Shown here piece by piece: positions 40,550 to 49,372 of a stretch of DNA of 55,365 bases (the stretch's first letter is position 1; each line of letters begins with the position of its first letter). The stretch comes from Pseudomonadota bacterium (GTDB taxonomy: Bacteria; Pseudomonadota; Alphaproteobacteria; Rhizobiales; Xanthobacteraceae). Where the stretch lies: contig JAEXYA010000042.1 of assembly GCA_023451825.1 (NCBI GenBank), positions 1 through 55,365 on the forward strand, given 5' to 3'. A model generated the notes under the pieces. It was not told the DNA's origin. It saw nothing but the letters and a program-made list of their open reading frames with translations, and searched no databases. The position numbers and the translations under genes were made by a program.

Positions 40550-42073
40550 TTACGCCCTGCTCGGGCTAAGCTTCCACGCCAGTGCGACGATGCCGGCCGT
40601 CAGGATGCCAGAAACGGCACCTGCGGCCGGCAGCAGCAGTGTCAGAACCGCAGTCGCGGCCCAACCGATCGACGAGAACGCCTCGGCGAACGTCGCGATG
40701 CGCGATGAGGTCTGCCGTCGCCGGAATTGACTGCGCCTCGCCGGAACGCGAAACCAGAGCTGGATGCATGTCGCAGATGCCGCGGCCACGATCGTCGCGA
40801 CGATAGCGACAGATGCCATCTGCAGAGATACCCATGCCAGTGCGGCGATCAGCGGCGTGAAGATCGCGGCAATGCAGATCAGCACAACCTCGATCTTGGC
40901 GCTGAGCAATGTCGATGCGGGCATCGGCGCCGTCGCGACAAGATCGGCGGCATCCTCCCCGGAGATCGTCAGCCAGGCCAGACCGCCGGCGAGTTGTCCG
41001 GCGGCCATCACAATCACCGGCACCAGGACGATAAAGGCGGTCGGCCCTTCACCAAAACTACGCCACAACATCAGGGCCGGTGGCAGCAGATAAAGCAACT
41101 GCATCAGCGTCTGCGACATCAGCCAGGGATCGCGCCATAGCAGCTTGAATTCCTTGCGACGCAGTGCATGCCGGCGCGACATCGCGCGGAAAGGTCTCGC
41201 CCGACCGATCTTCCGCGAAGCCAGCTGCGGCGAGGCACTCGCGACGTATCGGCCGAAATGCGGTGAGAACAGTGCCATCGTGAGGCCGAGCAGAAGCAGA
41301 GCTGCGGCCAGCATTGGCAGCAGCACCGCGACATCGCCGAGCATGGCCCGCGCCGGCCACCAGGCAATGCTCGCACCATCCGGCACGAAGGCGACGACTG
41401 CATCGGATGTCAGCACGGCGAAGCGCGACAGCGTGCCGTAAGACAGGATCGCCGCCACTTGGAGCGCGATCACGAAGCCGGCGCCGGTGACGGCGGAAAT
41501 GATCTGCGCCACCAGCCGCGTGCGTGCGGGGCCGCAGAGTTCGAACAGGCCCACCGCAACGCCGATCGCCAAGGCTGACGCCGACAGGCCGATCGCAACC
41601 ACCACGCCATAGGCGGCAAACCAGCGCGTGCCACCGCCCATGACCAACACATTGATGAAGGGGGTGGCCAGCACCACCGCCATGACGGTGACGGTGAGTG
41701 CAATCGCAGCGATGCGCACCGAGAAGACATTGGTCAGCGGCGCCGGCGACGAGACGATGAGATCGAGATCGGCGCGCGCATAGAAGACGCGCGTCACGGA
41801 CTCGATCGCTTGCGACAGGATCAGCGCCCAGGCCAGGAAGACACTTGCCGTGATGATGATTGCGCTCTGCTGATCCAATGGCATCTGCACATCGGCGAAG
41901 CGGCCGACCACTGCGTAGGCCGGTAGATGCAGGAAAATCACAAAAACGAAAAGCAGGATCGTCGCGCTGCGCGTCCGGCGTCGCCGGCCGCCGGTCAGCA
42001 TGCCCAGCATTTCGCGCCAGCCGAGCCGAAATTCGTGCCGCGCAAACCACAGCGCGCTGGACGCAGCACTCAT
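40550..42073 (-). CDS. ABC-2 type transporter membrane protein
   Basis: 507 aa with about 10-12 hydrophobic segments, starting MSAASSALWFARHEFRLGWREMLGML. It lacks a nucleotide-binding domain; this is supplied by the gene just upstream, whose stop overlaps this start (ATGA at 42070-42073). The pair resembles multi-span ABC exporters with an unusually large single membrane protein. The cargo is unknown. The stop touches the glgX stop of the opposite strand. Confidence 0.85.
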   Translation of the reverse strand: MSAASSALWFARHEFRLGWREMLGMLTGGRRRRTRSATILLFVFVIFLHLPAYAVVGRFADVQMPLDQQSAIIITASVFLAWALILSQAIESVTRVFYARADLDLIVSSPAPLTNVFSVRIAAIALTVTVMAVVLATPFINVLVMGGGTRWFAAYGVVVAIGLSASALAIGVAVGLFELCGPARTRLVAQIISAVTGAGFVIALQVAAILSYGTLSRFAVLTSDAVVAFVPDGASIAWWPARAMLGDVAVLLPMLAAALLLLGLTMALFSPHFGRYVASASPQLASRKIGRARPFRAMSRRHALRRKEFKLLWRDPWLMSQTLMQLLYLLPPALMLWRSFGEGPTAFIVLVPVIVMAAGQLAGGLAWLTISGEDAADLVATAPMPASTLLSAKIEVVLICIAAIFTPLIAALAWVSLQMASVAIVATIVAAASATCIQLWFRVPARRSQFRRRQTSSRIATFAEAFSSIGWAATAVLTLLLPAAGAVSGILTAGIVALAWKLSPSRA

Positions 42074-42822
42074 GCGGCAGCCGACGCGTTTTCGACCAAA
42101 GCGACAAACATCTCTTCGAGGCTGGTGTCGCTCTGACCCATTTTCTGACGCAACTCGGCAAGTGTGCCTTCGGCGATCAATCGGCCGGCCGCGATCACCC
42201 CGATCCGATCCGCCATGCGCTCCGCCACTTCGAGAATATGCGTGGTCATGATCACGGTACTGCCGCTGCGCACACGGGCCTGCAACAGCCCCTTCACATG
42301 CCGCGCCGACACGGCATCGAGCCCCGTCAGCGGCTCGTCGAGAATAATCAGCAAGGGATCGTGCACCAACGCACCAGCCAAAGCCACTTTCTGCCGCATC
42401 CCCTTCGAAAAGCCCTCGCAGCGCTCATGCATATGCGCAGCAAGGCCGAGCGAGGTGAGCAATTCGTGCGCTGCCACATCGGCTGCTGCTGGATCGCATC
42501 CCCACAGGCCCGCGATGAATTCCAGATATTCGATCGGAGTCAGCTTGTCATAGATCATGGGTTCATCGGAGACCCACGCCATCACCTGCTTGGCTGCAAC
42601 GGGATCACGGAGCGCATCGATATCAGCGATCTGGATCGCACCCGCGTCGGGCGGCAGCAGTCCCGCAACCATGCGCAGTGTCGTTGTCTTTCCCGCGCCA
42701 TTGGCGCCGAGCAGCGCATAGAACTCGCCGGCATAGACCGTGAGATCGAGCGCATCGACGGCAAGGCGATCGAAACGTTTCGTTAACCCTCGCAATTCGA
42801 GAGCGGTCGCGCGCGCGGTCAT
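42070..42822 (-). CDS. ABC transporter ATP-binding protein
   Basis: 250 aa from ATG 42822 with GGAGG upstream. Walker A GANGAGKTT (about 39-47), Walker B LLIILDEPLTGLD, the signature EGFSKGMRQKVALAGAL and switch His in MTTHILE are complete. LELRGLTKRFDRLAVDALDLTVYAGEFYALLG at the start marks the CcmA-type (drug/lipid exporter) subgroup. With the next gene it makes an ABC-2 exporter. Its promoter probably lies in the 42823-42870 stretch; the Crp/Fnr gene is divergent beyond that. Confidence 0.93.
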   Translation of the reverse strand: MTARATALELRGLTKRFDRLAVDALDLTVYAGEFYALLGANGAGKTTTLRMVAGLLPPDAGAIQIADIDALRDPVAAKQVMAWVSDEPMIYDKLTPIEYLEFIAGLWGCDPAAADVAAHELLTSLGLAAHMHERCEGFSKGMRQKVALAGALVHDPLLIILDEPLTGLDAVSARHVKGLLQARVRSGSTVIMTTHILEVAERMADRIGVIAAGRLIAEGTLAELRQKMGQSDTSLEEMFVALVENASAAA

Positions 42823-43085
42823 CGTCCGCCTCCGGCCCTGATACAATAGGCGTTGATGCAACCAACATGAGGCGCAGACGTTTCGCCACGGTGAACACGA
42901 TCGTCAGAAGCTGCTACCTAAGCAAATTCATTTGCGTAGTTATGTACCTATCAAAGCTGATAGATTCATCATGCAGCACGGTTGTTTGCTGGACTCCCTT
43001 CACAATCGAAATACAATTATCTAAAACAAGAGTTAAGCAACACAACCTCGAATAGATTCGATCCGACGTGATCCGGAGAGTGATG
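42823..43085. other. AT-rich divergent region with TATCA-N4-TGATA palindrome
   Basis: 263 bp between the ABC ATPase and the Crp/Fnr gene. From about 42905 to 43065 it is clearly more AT-rich than its surroundings. An inverted repeat TATCA-AAGC-TGATA (42949-42962) lies about 125 bp before the Crp/Fnr start and could be an operator, possibly for autoregulation, though its half-sites are not the canonical FNR TTGAT. I found no convincing gene here. Confidence 0.45.
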
Positions 43086-43781
43086 ATGACGCGACACGCT
43101 GTCCTGCGAATTCCCACGGTCACTGACTTCGACGCCCCCTATTTCCTATCGACGCCGGGCGCCGGCAAATCCATTGCAGACCACCGGAAGAACCAGCTCA
43201 TCTTCGGGCAAGGCGACAATGCCGACGCGGTGTTCTTCATCCTGCAGGGACGGGTCAAGCTTACTGTCCTGTCCGAGCAGGGCAAGGAAGCGGTGGTCGG
43301 CCTGCTTGAGCCCGGGCAGTTTTTCGGCGAGTGCTGCCTCAACGGCATTCCGGTGCGCACATCGACAGCGACCGCGATGGAAGACTCGACCATTGCGGCG
43401 ATCAACAAAGCAACGATGCTCGCGACCTTGCGGGACGAACCGGCCATGGCCGAGTTCTTCATGGCCTATCTACTGGCACGCAACAGCCGCATCGAAGAAG
43501 ACCTCGTCGACCAGCTGTTCAATTCGAGTGAGAAACGCCTGGCGCGATTGTTGCTGATACTTGCTCGCTTCAGCGACGACGGCAGCAGCAGGCCGATCGA
43601 CATTGATATTAGTCAAGAAACGCTTGCCGAGATGATCGGCACCACGCGTTCGCGTGTCAGCTACTTCATGAACAAATTCCGGCGTCTCGGTTTCATCAGC
43701 TACGACGCCAAGATCCAGGTTCATGAATCGCTGCTCAATGCGATGTCCAGCAACAGCACGGATGCCAGGGAAGCTTCCTGA
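43086..43781 (+). CDS. Crp/Fnr family transcriptional regulator
   Basis: 231 aa from ATG 43086; ATG 43083 or GTG 43068 are alternatives, with GGAG at 43075-43078. A cyclic-nucleotide-binding-like domain (about 20-140) contains FGQGDNADAVFFILQGRVKLTVLSEQGKEAVVGLLEPGQFFGE, and the C-terminal winged helix holds SQETLAEMIGTTRSRVSYFMNKFRRLGFI (about 175-205). The N terminus lacks the Cys cluster of oxygen-sensing FNR, so it is more likely an effector-binding or constitutive member. The recognition helix TRSRVSYFMN is of the type that reads TGTGA- or TTGAT-like half sites. The target genes are unknown. Confidence 0.93.
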   Translation: MTRHAVLRIPTVTDFDAPYFLSTPGAGKSIADHRKNQLIFGQGDNADAVFFILQGRVKLTVLSEQGKEAVVGLLEPGQFFGECCLNGIPVRTSTATAMEDSTIAAINKATMLATLRDEPAMAEFFMAYLLARNSRIEEDLVDQLFNSSEKRLARLLLILARFSDDGSSRPIDIDISQETLAEMIGTTRSRVSYFMNKFRRLGFISYDAKIQVHESLLNAMSSNSTDAREAS

Positions 43782-43842
43782 AGCTCCACTCCGCGCGCTG
43801 CTGTTCGCCCAGCGATCCGAAACGACCGCAGTGCAGCACTAT

Positions 43843-43882
43843 ATTACCTGATCAATTGAGGTCGAAAGGTAATTAAGACCTC
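43843..43882 (+). promoter_or_regulatory. Interleaved 6-bp stems in the chemoreceptor leader
   Basis: ATTACC (43843-43848) pairs with GGTAAT (43868-43873), and GAGGTC (43858-43863) with GACCTC (43877-43882). The pairs interleave, so the RNA could form either of two hairpins or an H-type pseudoknot. It lies about 80-120 bp before the chemoreceptor start. Short stems like these can arise by chance. Confidence 0.25.
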
Positions 43883-43963
43883 CTTCACTGGAAGTCCCTA
43901 AGGCTGAATTGGGGATTTTACGAACGCGACAGTTTGTTAGTTGCGGCGGAAGGGGCATTTCGG

Positions 43964-45925
43964 ATGTTGGTACTCAAGTCGATTTCGGCACGCATGATCG
44001 TTGCCATCACGCTGGTCGCGGCTGGCTCCTGCGGCGTGCTTGCCGCCTTCAGCATGTGGCAGCAGCAAGCCATTGTGGATACCGCGCTCGAGCGCGAACT
44101 ACAAAACGATTATCTCAATCTGACTGCCGCTCTGAATGCCGAGACCCGCACGACGCTGTCGGTCGCCGAGACGCTCGCTGCCATGCCGGCGATGAAAGAT
44201 GCTGTACGAGCCAAGGATCGCGCCGCGACGCTGGCCTTGCTCGATCTGCCCTATGCCAGCATCAAGCCGCGCGGGCTTGAACTGATCACCGTCGCGACAC
44301 CGCCGGGCACGGGCTTTGCGCGGGTTCACAATCCAAAGACCTTTGACGACGACATGACGCCGCGCCGCAAAACCGTCGCGCAAGCGACCACCACGCGTAA
44401 ACCGATCGGTGGCGTTGAGCCGGGCCGCGACGTGTTGAACGTGTTCGGTACCGCGCCGATCATCGACGGCAACAACATTCTTGGCGTGGTCGATGTCGGC
44501 GCGCCTTTCGGCAAGGCTTTCGTCGATAGTATGAAGGCGCGCTTCAAGGTCGATGTTGCCATCCACCAGCTGGACGGCCAGGCCGCCAAGACGCTGGCCA
44601 CGACATTCACCGGCGCCGCCGTCGATCCGAATGTGATCCGCCGCGCACTGTCCGGTGATGTGATCATCCAGCAGGGCGAATTGAACGGCCGCGCGTCCGC
44701 GACCTCCTTCGGTCAGATCAAGAGCTTCTCCGGCGAACCGGTGGCCGTATTCGAAATCGTGCGTGACGCCAGCTCCTATCAGGCCCTGACGCGTAGCTCG
44801 CTGACCTGGCTCGCAATCGCGTCGGTCTGCGTGCTCATGCTGGCAGCTGCCGTCGCCACCTTCATGGGTCGCAGCATGGCGAAGCCGATCAACGCCCTGG
44901 AGGCCGCGATGCGCACCATCGCCGGCGGCAATCACAATATCGCCGTGCCCGGTGCCGGCCGCAGCGACGAGATCGGCTCGATGGCCGGTGCCGTCGAAGT
45001 GTTCAAGACCGGCCTGATCGAAACCGAGCAATTGCGCGCGTCGCAGGACGAACAGCGCGCGCGCGCGCAGCATGAGCGCCGTGACACGATGAATGCCCTC
45101 GCCGCACGCTTCGAGAGCGGCGTCGGCGGCGTCGTCAGCGCCGTCAGTTCGGCCTCGACCGAACTGCGCCAGACCGCACAGTCGATGGCGGCCACCGCGG
45201 AAGAATCGACCAACCAGACCGCCGCCGTTGCTGCCGCGTCCGAAGAAGCGACCCAGAGCGCCCAGGCCGTCGCTGCGGCTGTCGAGGAACTCAACGCCTC
45301 GATCAGCGAAATCGCCAAGCAGGTCAATGAATCCGCTCGCGTGGCCGGCGATGCCGTCTCGCAGGCCAATGTCACCAATGGTGAAGTCCAGAGCCTTGCC
45401 GAAGCCGCGCAGAAGATCGGCGATGTGGTGAAGCTCATCAGCGAAATCGCCGCACAGACCAACCTGCTCGCGCTCAACGCCACCATCGAGGCGGCCCGCG
45501 CAGGTGAAGCCGGACGGGGGTTTGCCGTCGTCGCCTCCGAAGTAAAGGCGCTGGCCACCCAGACATCGAAGGCGACTGACGAGATTTCCTCCCAGGTGTC
45601 TTCGATTCAGAACGCCACGCGCCTGTCGGCGGATTCGATCCAGAACATCACCAACACCATTGGCCGCGTCAGCGAGATCGCCAGCACCATCGCCGCCGCT
45701 GTCGAGGAACAGGGCGCCGCCACGTTGGAGATCGCCCGCAACGTCGCGGAAGCCGCGCGCGGCACCGGCGAGGTCTCGCAGAACATTGCCGGGGTCAACG
45801 AAGCCGCCCGCGAAACCGGCATCGCCGCCTCGCAGGTCGTCGAGTCCGCCGGGGAACTCTCGCGCAATGGCGAAGACCTGAAGACGCAGGTGGATGCGTT
45901 CCTGCGCGAGGTGCGGGCCGCGTAA
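43964..45925 (+). CDS. Methyl-accepting chemotaxis protein with periplasmic double-Cache-type sensor
   Basis: 653 aa from ATG 43964 with GGAAGGGG upstream; an earlier frame start is less likely. First membrane helix at about 10-32, a periplasmic sensor of about 250 residues (33-283) resembling dCache_3, second helix at about 287-309 (WLAIASVCVLMLAAAVATFMG), then a HAMP domain (about 310-365) and the signalling helices. The highly conserved tip EIAAQTNLLALNATIEAARAGE is intact, so it can activate CheA. The end DAFLREVRAA has no pentapeptide for CheR tethering. It is followed by a palindromic repeat. The chemoeffector is unknown. Confidence 0.94.
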   Translation: MLVLKSISARMIVAITLVAAGSCGVLAAFSMWQQQAIVDTALERELQNDYLNLTAALNAETRTTLSVAETLAAMPAMKDAVRAKDRAATLALLDLPYASIKPRGLELITVATPPGTGFARVHNPKTFDDDMTPRRKTVAQATTTRKPIGGVEPGRDVLNVFGTAPIIDGNNILGVVDVGAPFGKAFVDSMKARFKVDVAIHQLDGQAAKTLATTFTGAAVDPNVIRRALSGDVIIQQGELNGRASATSFGQIKSFSGEPVAVFEIVRDASSYQALTRSSLTWLAIASVCVLMLAAAVATFMGRSMAKPINALEAAMRTIAGGNHNIAVPGAGRSDEIGSMAGAVEVFKTGLIETEQLRASQDEQRARAQHERRDTMNALAARFESGVGGVVSAVSSASTELRQTAQSMAATAEESTNQTAAVAAASEEATQSAQAVAAAVEELNASISEIAKQVNESARVAGDAVSQANVTNGEVQSLAEAAQKIGDVVKLISEIAAQTNLLALNATIEAARAGEAGRGFAVVASEVKALATQTSKATDEISSQVSSIQNATRLSADSIQNITNTIGRVSEIASTIAAAVEEQGAATLEIARNVAEAARGTGEVSQNIAGVNEAARETGIAASQVVESAGELSRNGEDLKTQVDAFLREVRAA

Positions 45926-45941
45926 AGGCGAGCTCCGCGGC

Positions 45942-46047
45942 CGAAGGATGGGTTGAGCGAAGCGAAAACCCATCACGTCCCCCTGCGCAGGCTCGGCTGA
46001 TGGGTTTTCGCTCCGGCGCTCCGCGCCTGCGCTCAACCCATCCTACG
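45942..46047. repeat. GTAGGATGGGTTGAGCG palindromic repeat
   Basis: A 106-bp element with ends CGAAGGATGGGTTGAGCG and CGCTCAACCCATCCTACG, and internal arms AAAACCCATC / GATGGGTTTT. Same family as 19165. Unlike the other copies of that family it lies between two genes of the same strand, so it may terminate the chemoreceptor transcript before the helicase gene. Confidence 0.88.
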
Positions 46048-46111
46048 AACGAGTTTCATTGCGAACAGAACGGGAATCAGCGAGCGTGATTCGTCATCTC
46101 GGATCACGCCC

Positions 46112-48184
46112 TTGCTCGCTTCAGCCGCCTATCTCGACACGCTCAATCCGGAACAACGTGCCGCCGTGGAACATGGCGTGCGCGAGCAGAACACCACGCC
46201 GTCCGCGCCACTGCTGGTGATCGCCGGCGCCGGTTCCGGCAAGACCAATACGCTGGCGCATCGCGTGGCGCATCTGATCGTCAATGGCGCCGATCCGCGC
46301 CGCATTCTTTTGATGACCTTTTCACGCCGCGCCGCCAGCGAGATGAGCAAGCGCGTCGAGCGCATCGCGCGGAAGGTGATCGGCAACGATGCCGGCGTGA
46401 TGACCGACGCATTGACCTGGGCCGGCACTTTCCACGGCATCGGTGCGCGCCTGCTGCGCGACTATGCCGAACAGATCGGCCTCGATCCGGCTTTCACGAT
46501 CCATGACCGCGAAGATTCCGCCGACCTGATGAATCTGGTCAGGCACGACCTCGGTTTCTCCAGAACCGAGAACCGCTTTCCGACCAAGGGCACGTGCCTC
46601 TCCATCTATTCACGCTGCGTGAATGCGGAGACGCCGCTGGAGCAGGTGCTAGCGGCAAGCTTCCCGTGGTGTGCCGGCTGGGCGGCGGAATTGCGCGATT
46701 TGTTTGCCGGCTATGTCGAGGCCAAGCAGAAACAGAACGTGCTCGATTACGATGACCTCCTGCTCTACTGGGCGCAGATGGCGAGCGAGCCGCAGCTTGC
46801 CGAACATATCGGAGGCCGCTTCGATCATGTGCTGGTGGACGAATATCAGGACACCAATCGCCTGCAATCGACCATCCTGATGGCGCTGAAGCCGCAAGGT
46901 CACGGTCTCACCGTGGTCGGCGATGACGCCCAGTCGATCTATTCGTTTCGCGCGGCCACCGTCCGAAACATTCTCGACTTCCCGAAACAGTTCGCGCCGC
47001 CAGCGACCATCATTACGCTTGATCGCAATTATCGCTCGACCCAGACCATCCTCGCCGCAGCCAATGGCGTCATCGGCCTCGCCCGTGAGCGTTTTACCAA
47101 GAACCTGCGCACCGAGCGCGAGTCGTCAGCAAAGCCGCAGATCGTCACCATCCGCGATGAAGCCGACCAGGCGCGCGCCATTGTCGAAAGCGTGCTGGAT
47201 CATCGCGAAGGCGGCGCGCGGTTGAAGGAACAGGCCGTCCTGTTCCGCACCTCGTCGCATAGCGGCCCGCTGGAGATCGAACTGACGCGGCGAAACATTC
47301 CTTTCGTGAAATTCGGCGGCCTCAAATTCCTCGATGCCGCGCATGTGAAAGACATGCTCGCGCTGCTGCGCTTCGTCGAGAATCCGCGTGATCGCGTTGC
47401 CGGGTTTCGATTGATGCAGCTGCTCCCCGGTGTTGGACCTGCCTCGGCGCAAAAGGCGCTCGATCACATGATCGCATCGCCCGATCCGATCACCGCACTC
47501 GCGCTGGCGCCCTCGCCGCCGCGCGCAGCCCATGACTGGCGCTGCTTCGTCGATGTGGTCAGCGAGATCAAATCCGGCCGCGCCGGCTGGCCCGCCGAAC
47601 TCGAGCTGGCGCGTCGCTGGTACGAGCCGCATCTCGACCGCATCCATGAGGATGCACTGACGCGGCGCGCCGATCTGATCCAGCTGGAATCGATCGCCGC
47701 CGGCTATCCATCGCGCGAGCGCTTCCTCACCGAACTGACGCTGGATCCGCCCGATGCCACCAGCGATCAATCCGGCGTGCCCTTGCTCGACGACGACTAT
47801 CTCATCCTCTCCACGATTCATTCCGCCAAGGGGCAGGAATGGAAATCGGTCTATGTGCTGAACGTGGTCGACGGCTGCATGCCGTCCGACCTCGGCACCG
47901 GCACATCGGCCGAGATCGAGGAGGAGCGCCGCCTGCTCTATGTGGCGATGACGCGCGCCAAGGACGACCTGCATCTGATGGTGCCGCAGCGCTTCTTCAC
48001 CCATGGCCAGCAATCGAATGGCGACCGTCACGTTTATGCGTCACGCACGCGCTTCATTCCGGAAGCGCTTCTGCATCTATTCGAGCGCACCAGCTGGCCC
48101 CGCGCCGGATCGGAAACGGCGCGCAGCGCGATGCCGAATGTGCGCTTCGATATCAACGCGCGCATGCGCTCGGTCTGGCGCTAG
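46112..48184 (+). CDS. UvrD/Rep-type ATP-dependent DNA helicase
   Basis: 690 aa from the TTG at 46112, the first start in frame; no strong ribosome binding site is seen, so the start may differ slightly. Superfamily 1A motifs in order: Q-motif NPEQRAAV, Walker A AGAGSGKT (38-45), ILLMTFSRRAASEM, Walker B DEYQDTN (about 247), VGDDAQSIYSFRAA, LDRNYRSTQTIL, and the C-terminal STIHSAKGQEWKSVYV and RRLLYVAMTRAKDDL. These 3'-5' helicases act in DNA repair and replication restart. Shorter than E. coli UvrD (about 720 aa), which is within range. Its stop and the convergent LysR stop share the palindrome CTAG. Confidence 0.93.
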   Translation: MLASAAYLDTLNPEQRAAVEHGVREQNTTPSAPLLVIAGAGSGKTNTLAHRVAHLIVNGADPRRILLMTFSRRAASEMSKRVERIARKVIGNDAGVMTDALTWAGTFHGIGARLLRDYAEQIGLDPAFTIHDREDSADLMNLVRHDLGFSRTENRFPTKGTCLSIYSRCVNAETPLEQVLAASFPWCAGWAAELRDLFAGYVEAKQKQNVLDYDDLLLYWAQMASEPQLAEHIGGRFDHVLVDEYQDTNRLQSTILMALKPQGHGLTVVGDDAQSIYSFRAATVRNILDFPKQFAPPATIITLDRNYRSTQTILAAANGVIGLARERFTKNLRTERESSAKPQIVTIRDEADQARAIVESVLDHREGGARLKEQAVLFRTSSHSGPLEIELTRRNIPFVKFGGLKFLDAAHVKDMLALLRFVENPRDRVAGFRLMQLLPGVGPASAQKALDHMIASPDPITALALAPSPPRAAHDWRCFVDVVSEIKSGRAGWPAELELARRWYEPHLDRIHEDALTRRADLIQLESIAAGYPSRERFLTELTLDPPDATSDQSGVPLLDDDYLILSTIHSAKGQEWKSVYVLNVVDGCMPSDLGTGTSAEIEEERRLLYVAMTRAKDDLHLMVPQRFFTHGQQSNGDRHVYASRTRFIPEALLHLFERTSWPRAGSETARSAMPNVRFDINARMRSVWR

Positions 48185-49089
48185 AGCTTTGCATCCCAGC
48201 TCGGCGTGCCTGCAAAGCGGGCAACGAGGAAATCGATGAACAGCCTCACCTTGACCGCGAGATGCCGCGTCGGCGGATAGATCGCATAGAGCGTCAATGG
48301 CGGTGCCGTGTATGACTTCAGCACCCGCTGCAGCGAGCCGGCCCGCAACGCGTTGCCTGCGATAAAGGTCGGCAGCAGCGCGATCCCCCGTCCGCCGATC
48401 GCGGCATCGCGCAACACTTCGGCATTGTTGACACACAGTGTCCAGCTCGGCTGGATCCAATGATCGCCATCTTTTCCGGTGAGCTTCCACTGATTGCCCG
48501 TGAGCAGGAGTCCGTAAGTCAGCAGTGCATGCTTGCGCAGATCCTCGGGGAGCTTTGGCGTTCCGTGCTCCTTCAGATAGTCCGGTGATGCGCAGACGGC
48601 GCGATCGATGGCAACGATCTTGCGTGCGATCAGGCTGGAGGATTCCAGATCGGCAATCCGCAGCGTCACATCAAAACCGCCCTGCATCGGATCGACCTGA
48701 TCGTCGGACAGCACAAGCTGGATCTGCAGCTCCGGACACGTCGCCATGAAATCGGCCACCGCCGGCCCGAGCTGCAGCGTACCGAACGACATCGGCGCAT
48801 TGACCCGCAGCAGTCCCCGCGGGGATGACTGCGCCTGTGCAACGGCCTGGTCGGCGGCATCGATGTCGGCAAGGATGGTCATGGCGCGTTCGAAATAGGT
48901 CTGCCCGCTTTCGGTTGCGCTGGCATGGCGCGTCGTACGGTTCAGCAACTGCACGCCGAGACTCTCTTCGAGCTCGCCGACATATTTCGAAATCGCCGAG
49001 CGCGACAGGCGCAACTGCCGCCCGGCCTCCGAGAAGCTTCCGAGCTCGACCACTTTGACGAAAGCCCGCAGGCTGACCAACTTATCCAT
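48181..49089 (-). CDS. LysR family transcriptional regulator (CrgA/DmlR-like)
   Basis: 302 aa from ATG 49089. Winged helix MDKLVSLRAFVKVVELGSFSEAGRQLRLSRSAISKYVGELEESLG, then the linker with RTTRHASATESGQTYFERAMTIL. The effector domain carries the VNAPMSFG motif and ends with PPTRHLAVKVRLFIDFLVARF, typical of the CrgA/DmlR subgroup. It is divergent from the MhqO/MhqD-like pair, which it probably regulates; in Bacillus these genes are controlled by a MarR-type quinone sensor instead. A 140-bp repeat occupies the region right upstream of its start, so its promoter probably lies inside or across that element. Confidence 0.92.
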   Translation of the reverse strand: MDKLVSLRAFVKVVELGSFSEAGRQLRLSRSAISKYVGELEESLGVQLLNRTTRHASATESGQTYFERAMTILADIDAADQAVAQAQSSPRGLLRVNAPMSFGTLQLGPAVADFMATCPELQIQLVLSDDQVDPMQGGFDVTLRIADLESSSLIARKIVAIDRAVCASPDYLKEHGTPKLPEDLRKHALLTYGLLLTGNQWKLTGKDGDHWIQPSWTLCVNNAEVLRDAAIGGRGIALLPTFIAGNALRAGSLQRVLKSYTAPPLTLYAIYPPTRHLAVKVRLFIDFLVARFAGTPSWDAKL

Positions 49090-49105
49090 TCCGCATTCAC
49101 TCCGC

Positions 49106-49245
49106 CCCTCATGGTGAGGAGCGCGCCGCTTGGCGCGCGTCTCGAACCATGAGCTGACCTGGCTCCGAGCTTGCTTCCATCCCTTGCGAATGGCTTTGCC
49201 ATTCGCTGGGAGACGCGGCCAAGAGGCCGCTCCTCAGGATGAGGG
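49106..49245. repeat. CCCTCATGGTGAGGAGCG complex palindromic repeat in a divergent promoter region
   Basis: A 140-bp element with inverted ends (CCCTCATGGTGAGGAGCG / CGCTCCTCAGGATGAGGG) and several nested stem-loops: GCGCGCC-gctt-GGCGCGC, CTCATGGT/ACCATGAG, GCGAATGGC-ttt-GCCATTCGC and GCGGCC-aaga-GGCCGC. It is a repeat type typical of the Bradyrhizobium group. It lies 16 bp from the LysR start and about 100-127 bp from the dioxygenase-like start. Confidence 0.85.
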
Positions 49246-49372
49246 CCGGAGATTGATTGTCCTCAAATCATAGACAGTCTTGTCACAAACCACCAGATTG
49301 TCTTTCAGGTGGATCGGACCAATTATCCCGGCAACGGAGAGCGATATGCCCTCCCAAACCGGAGACAAGACC

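Noticed and set aside
42867..43055. 62-codon frame in the AT-rich region before the Crp/Fnr gene
   Set aside because: No ribosome binding site and no protein-like pattern; more likely regulatory DNA.
44099..46036. 645-codon minus-strand frame across the chemoreceptor
   Set aside because: Low-complexity Gly/Arg/Leu-rich shadow of the coiled-coil; the plus-strand protein has clear MCP domains.
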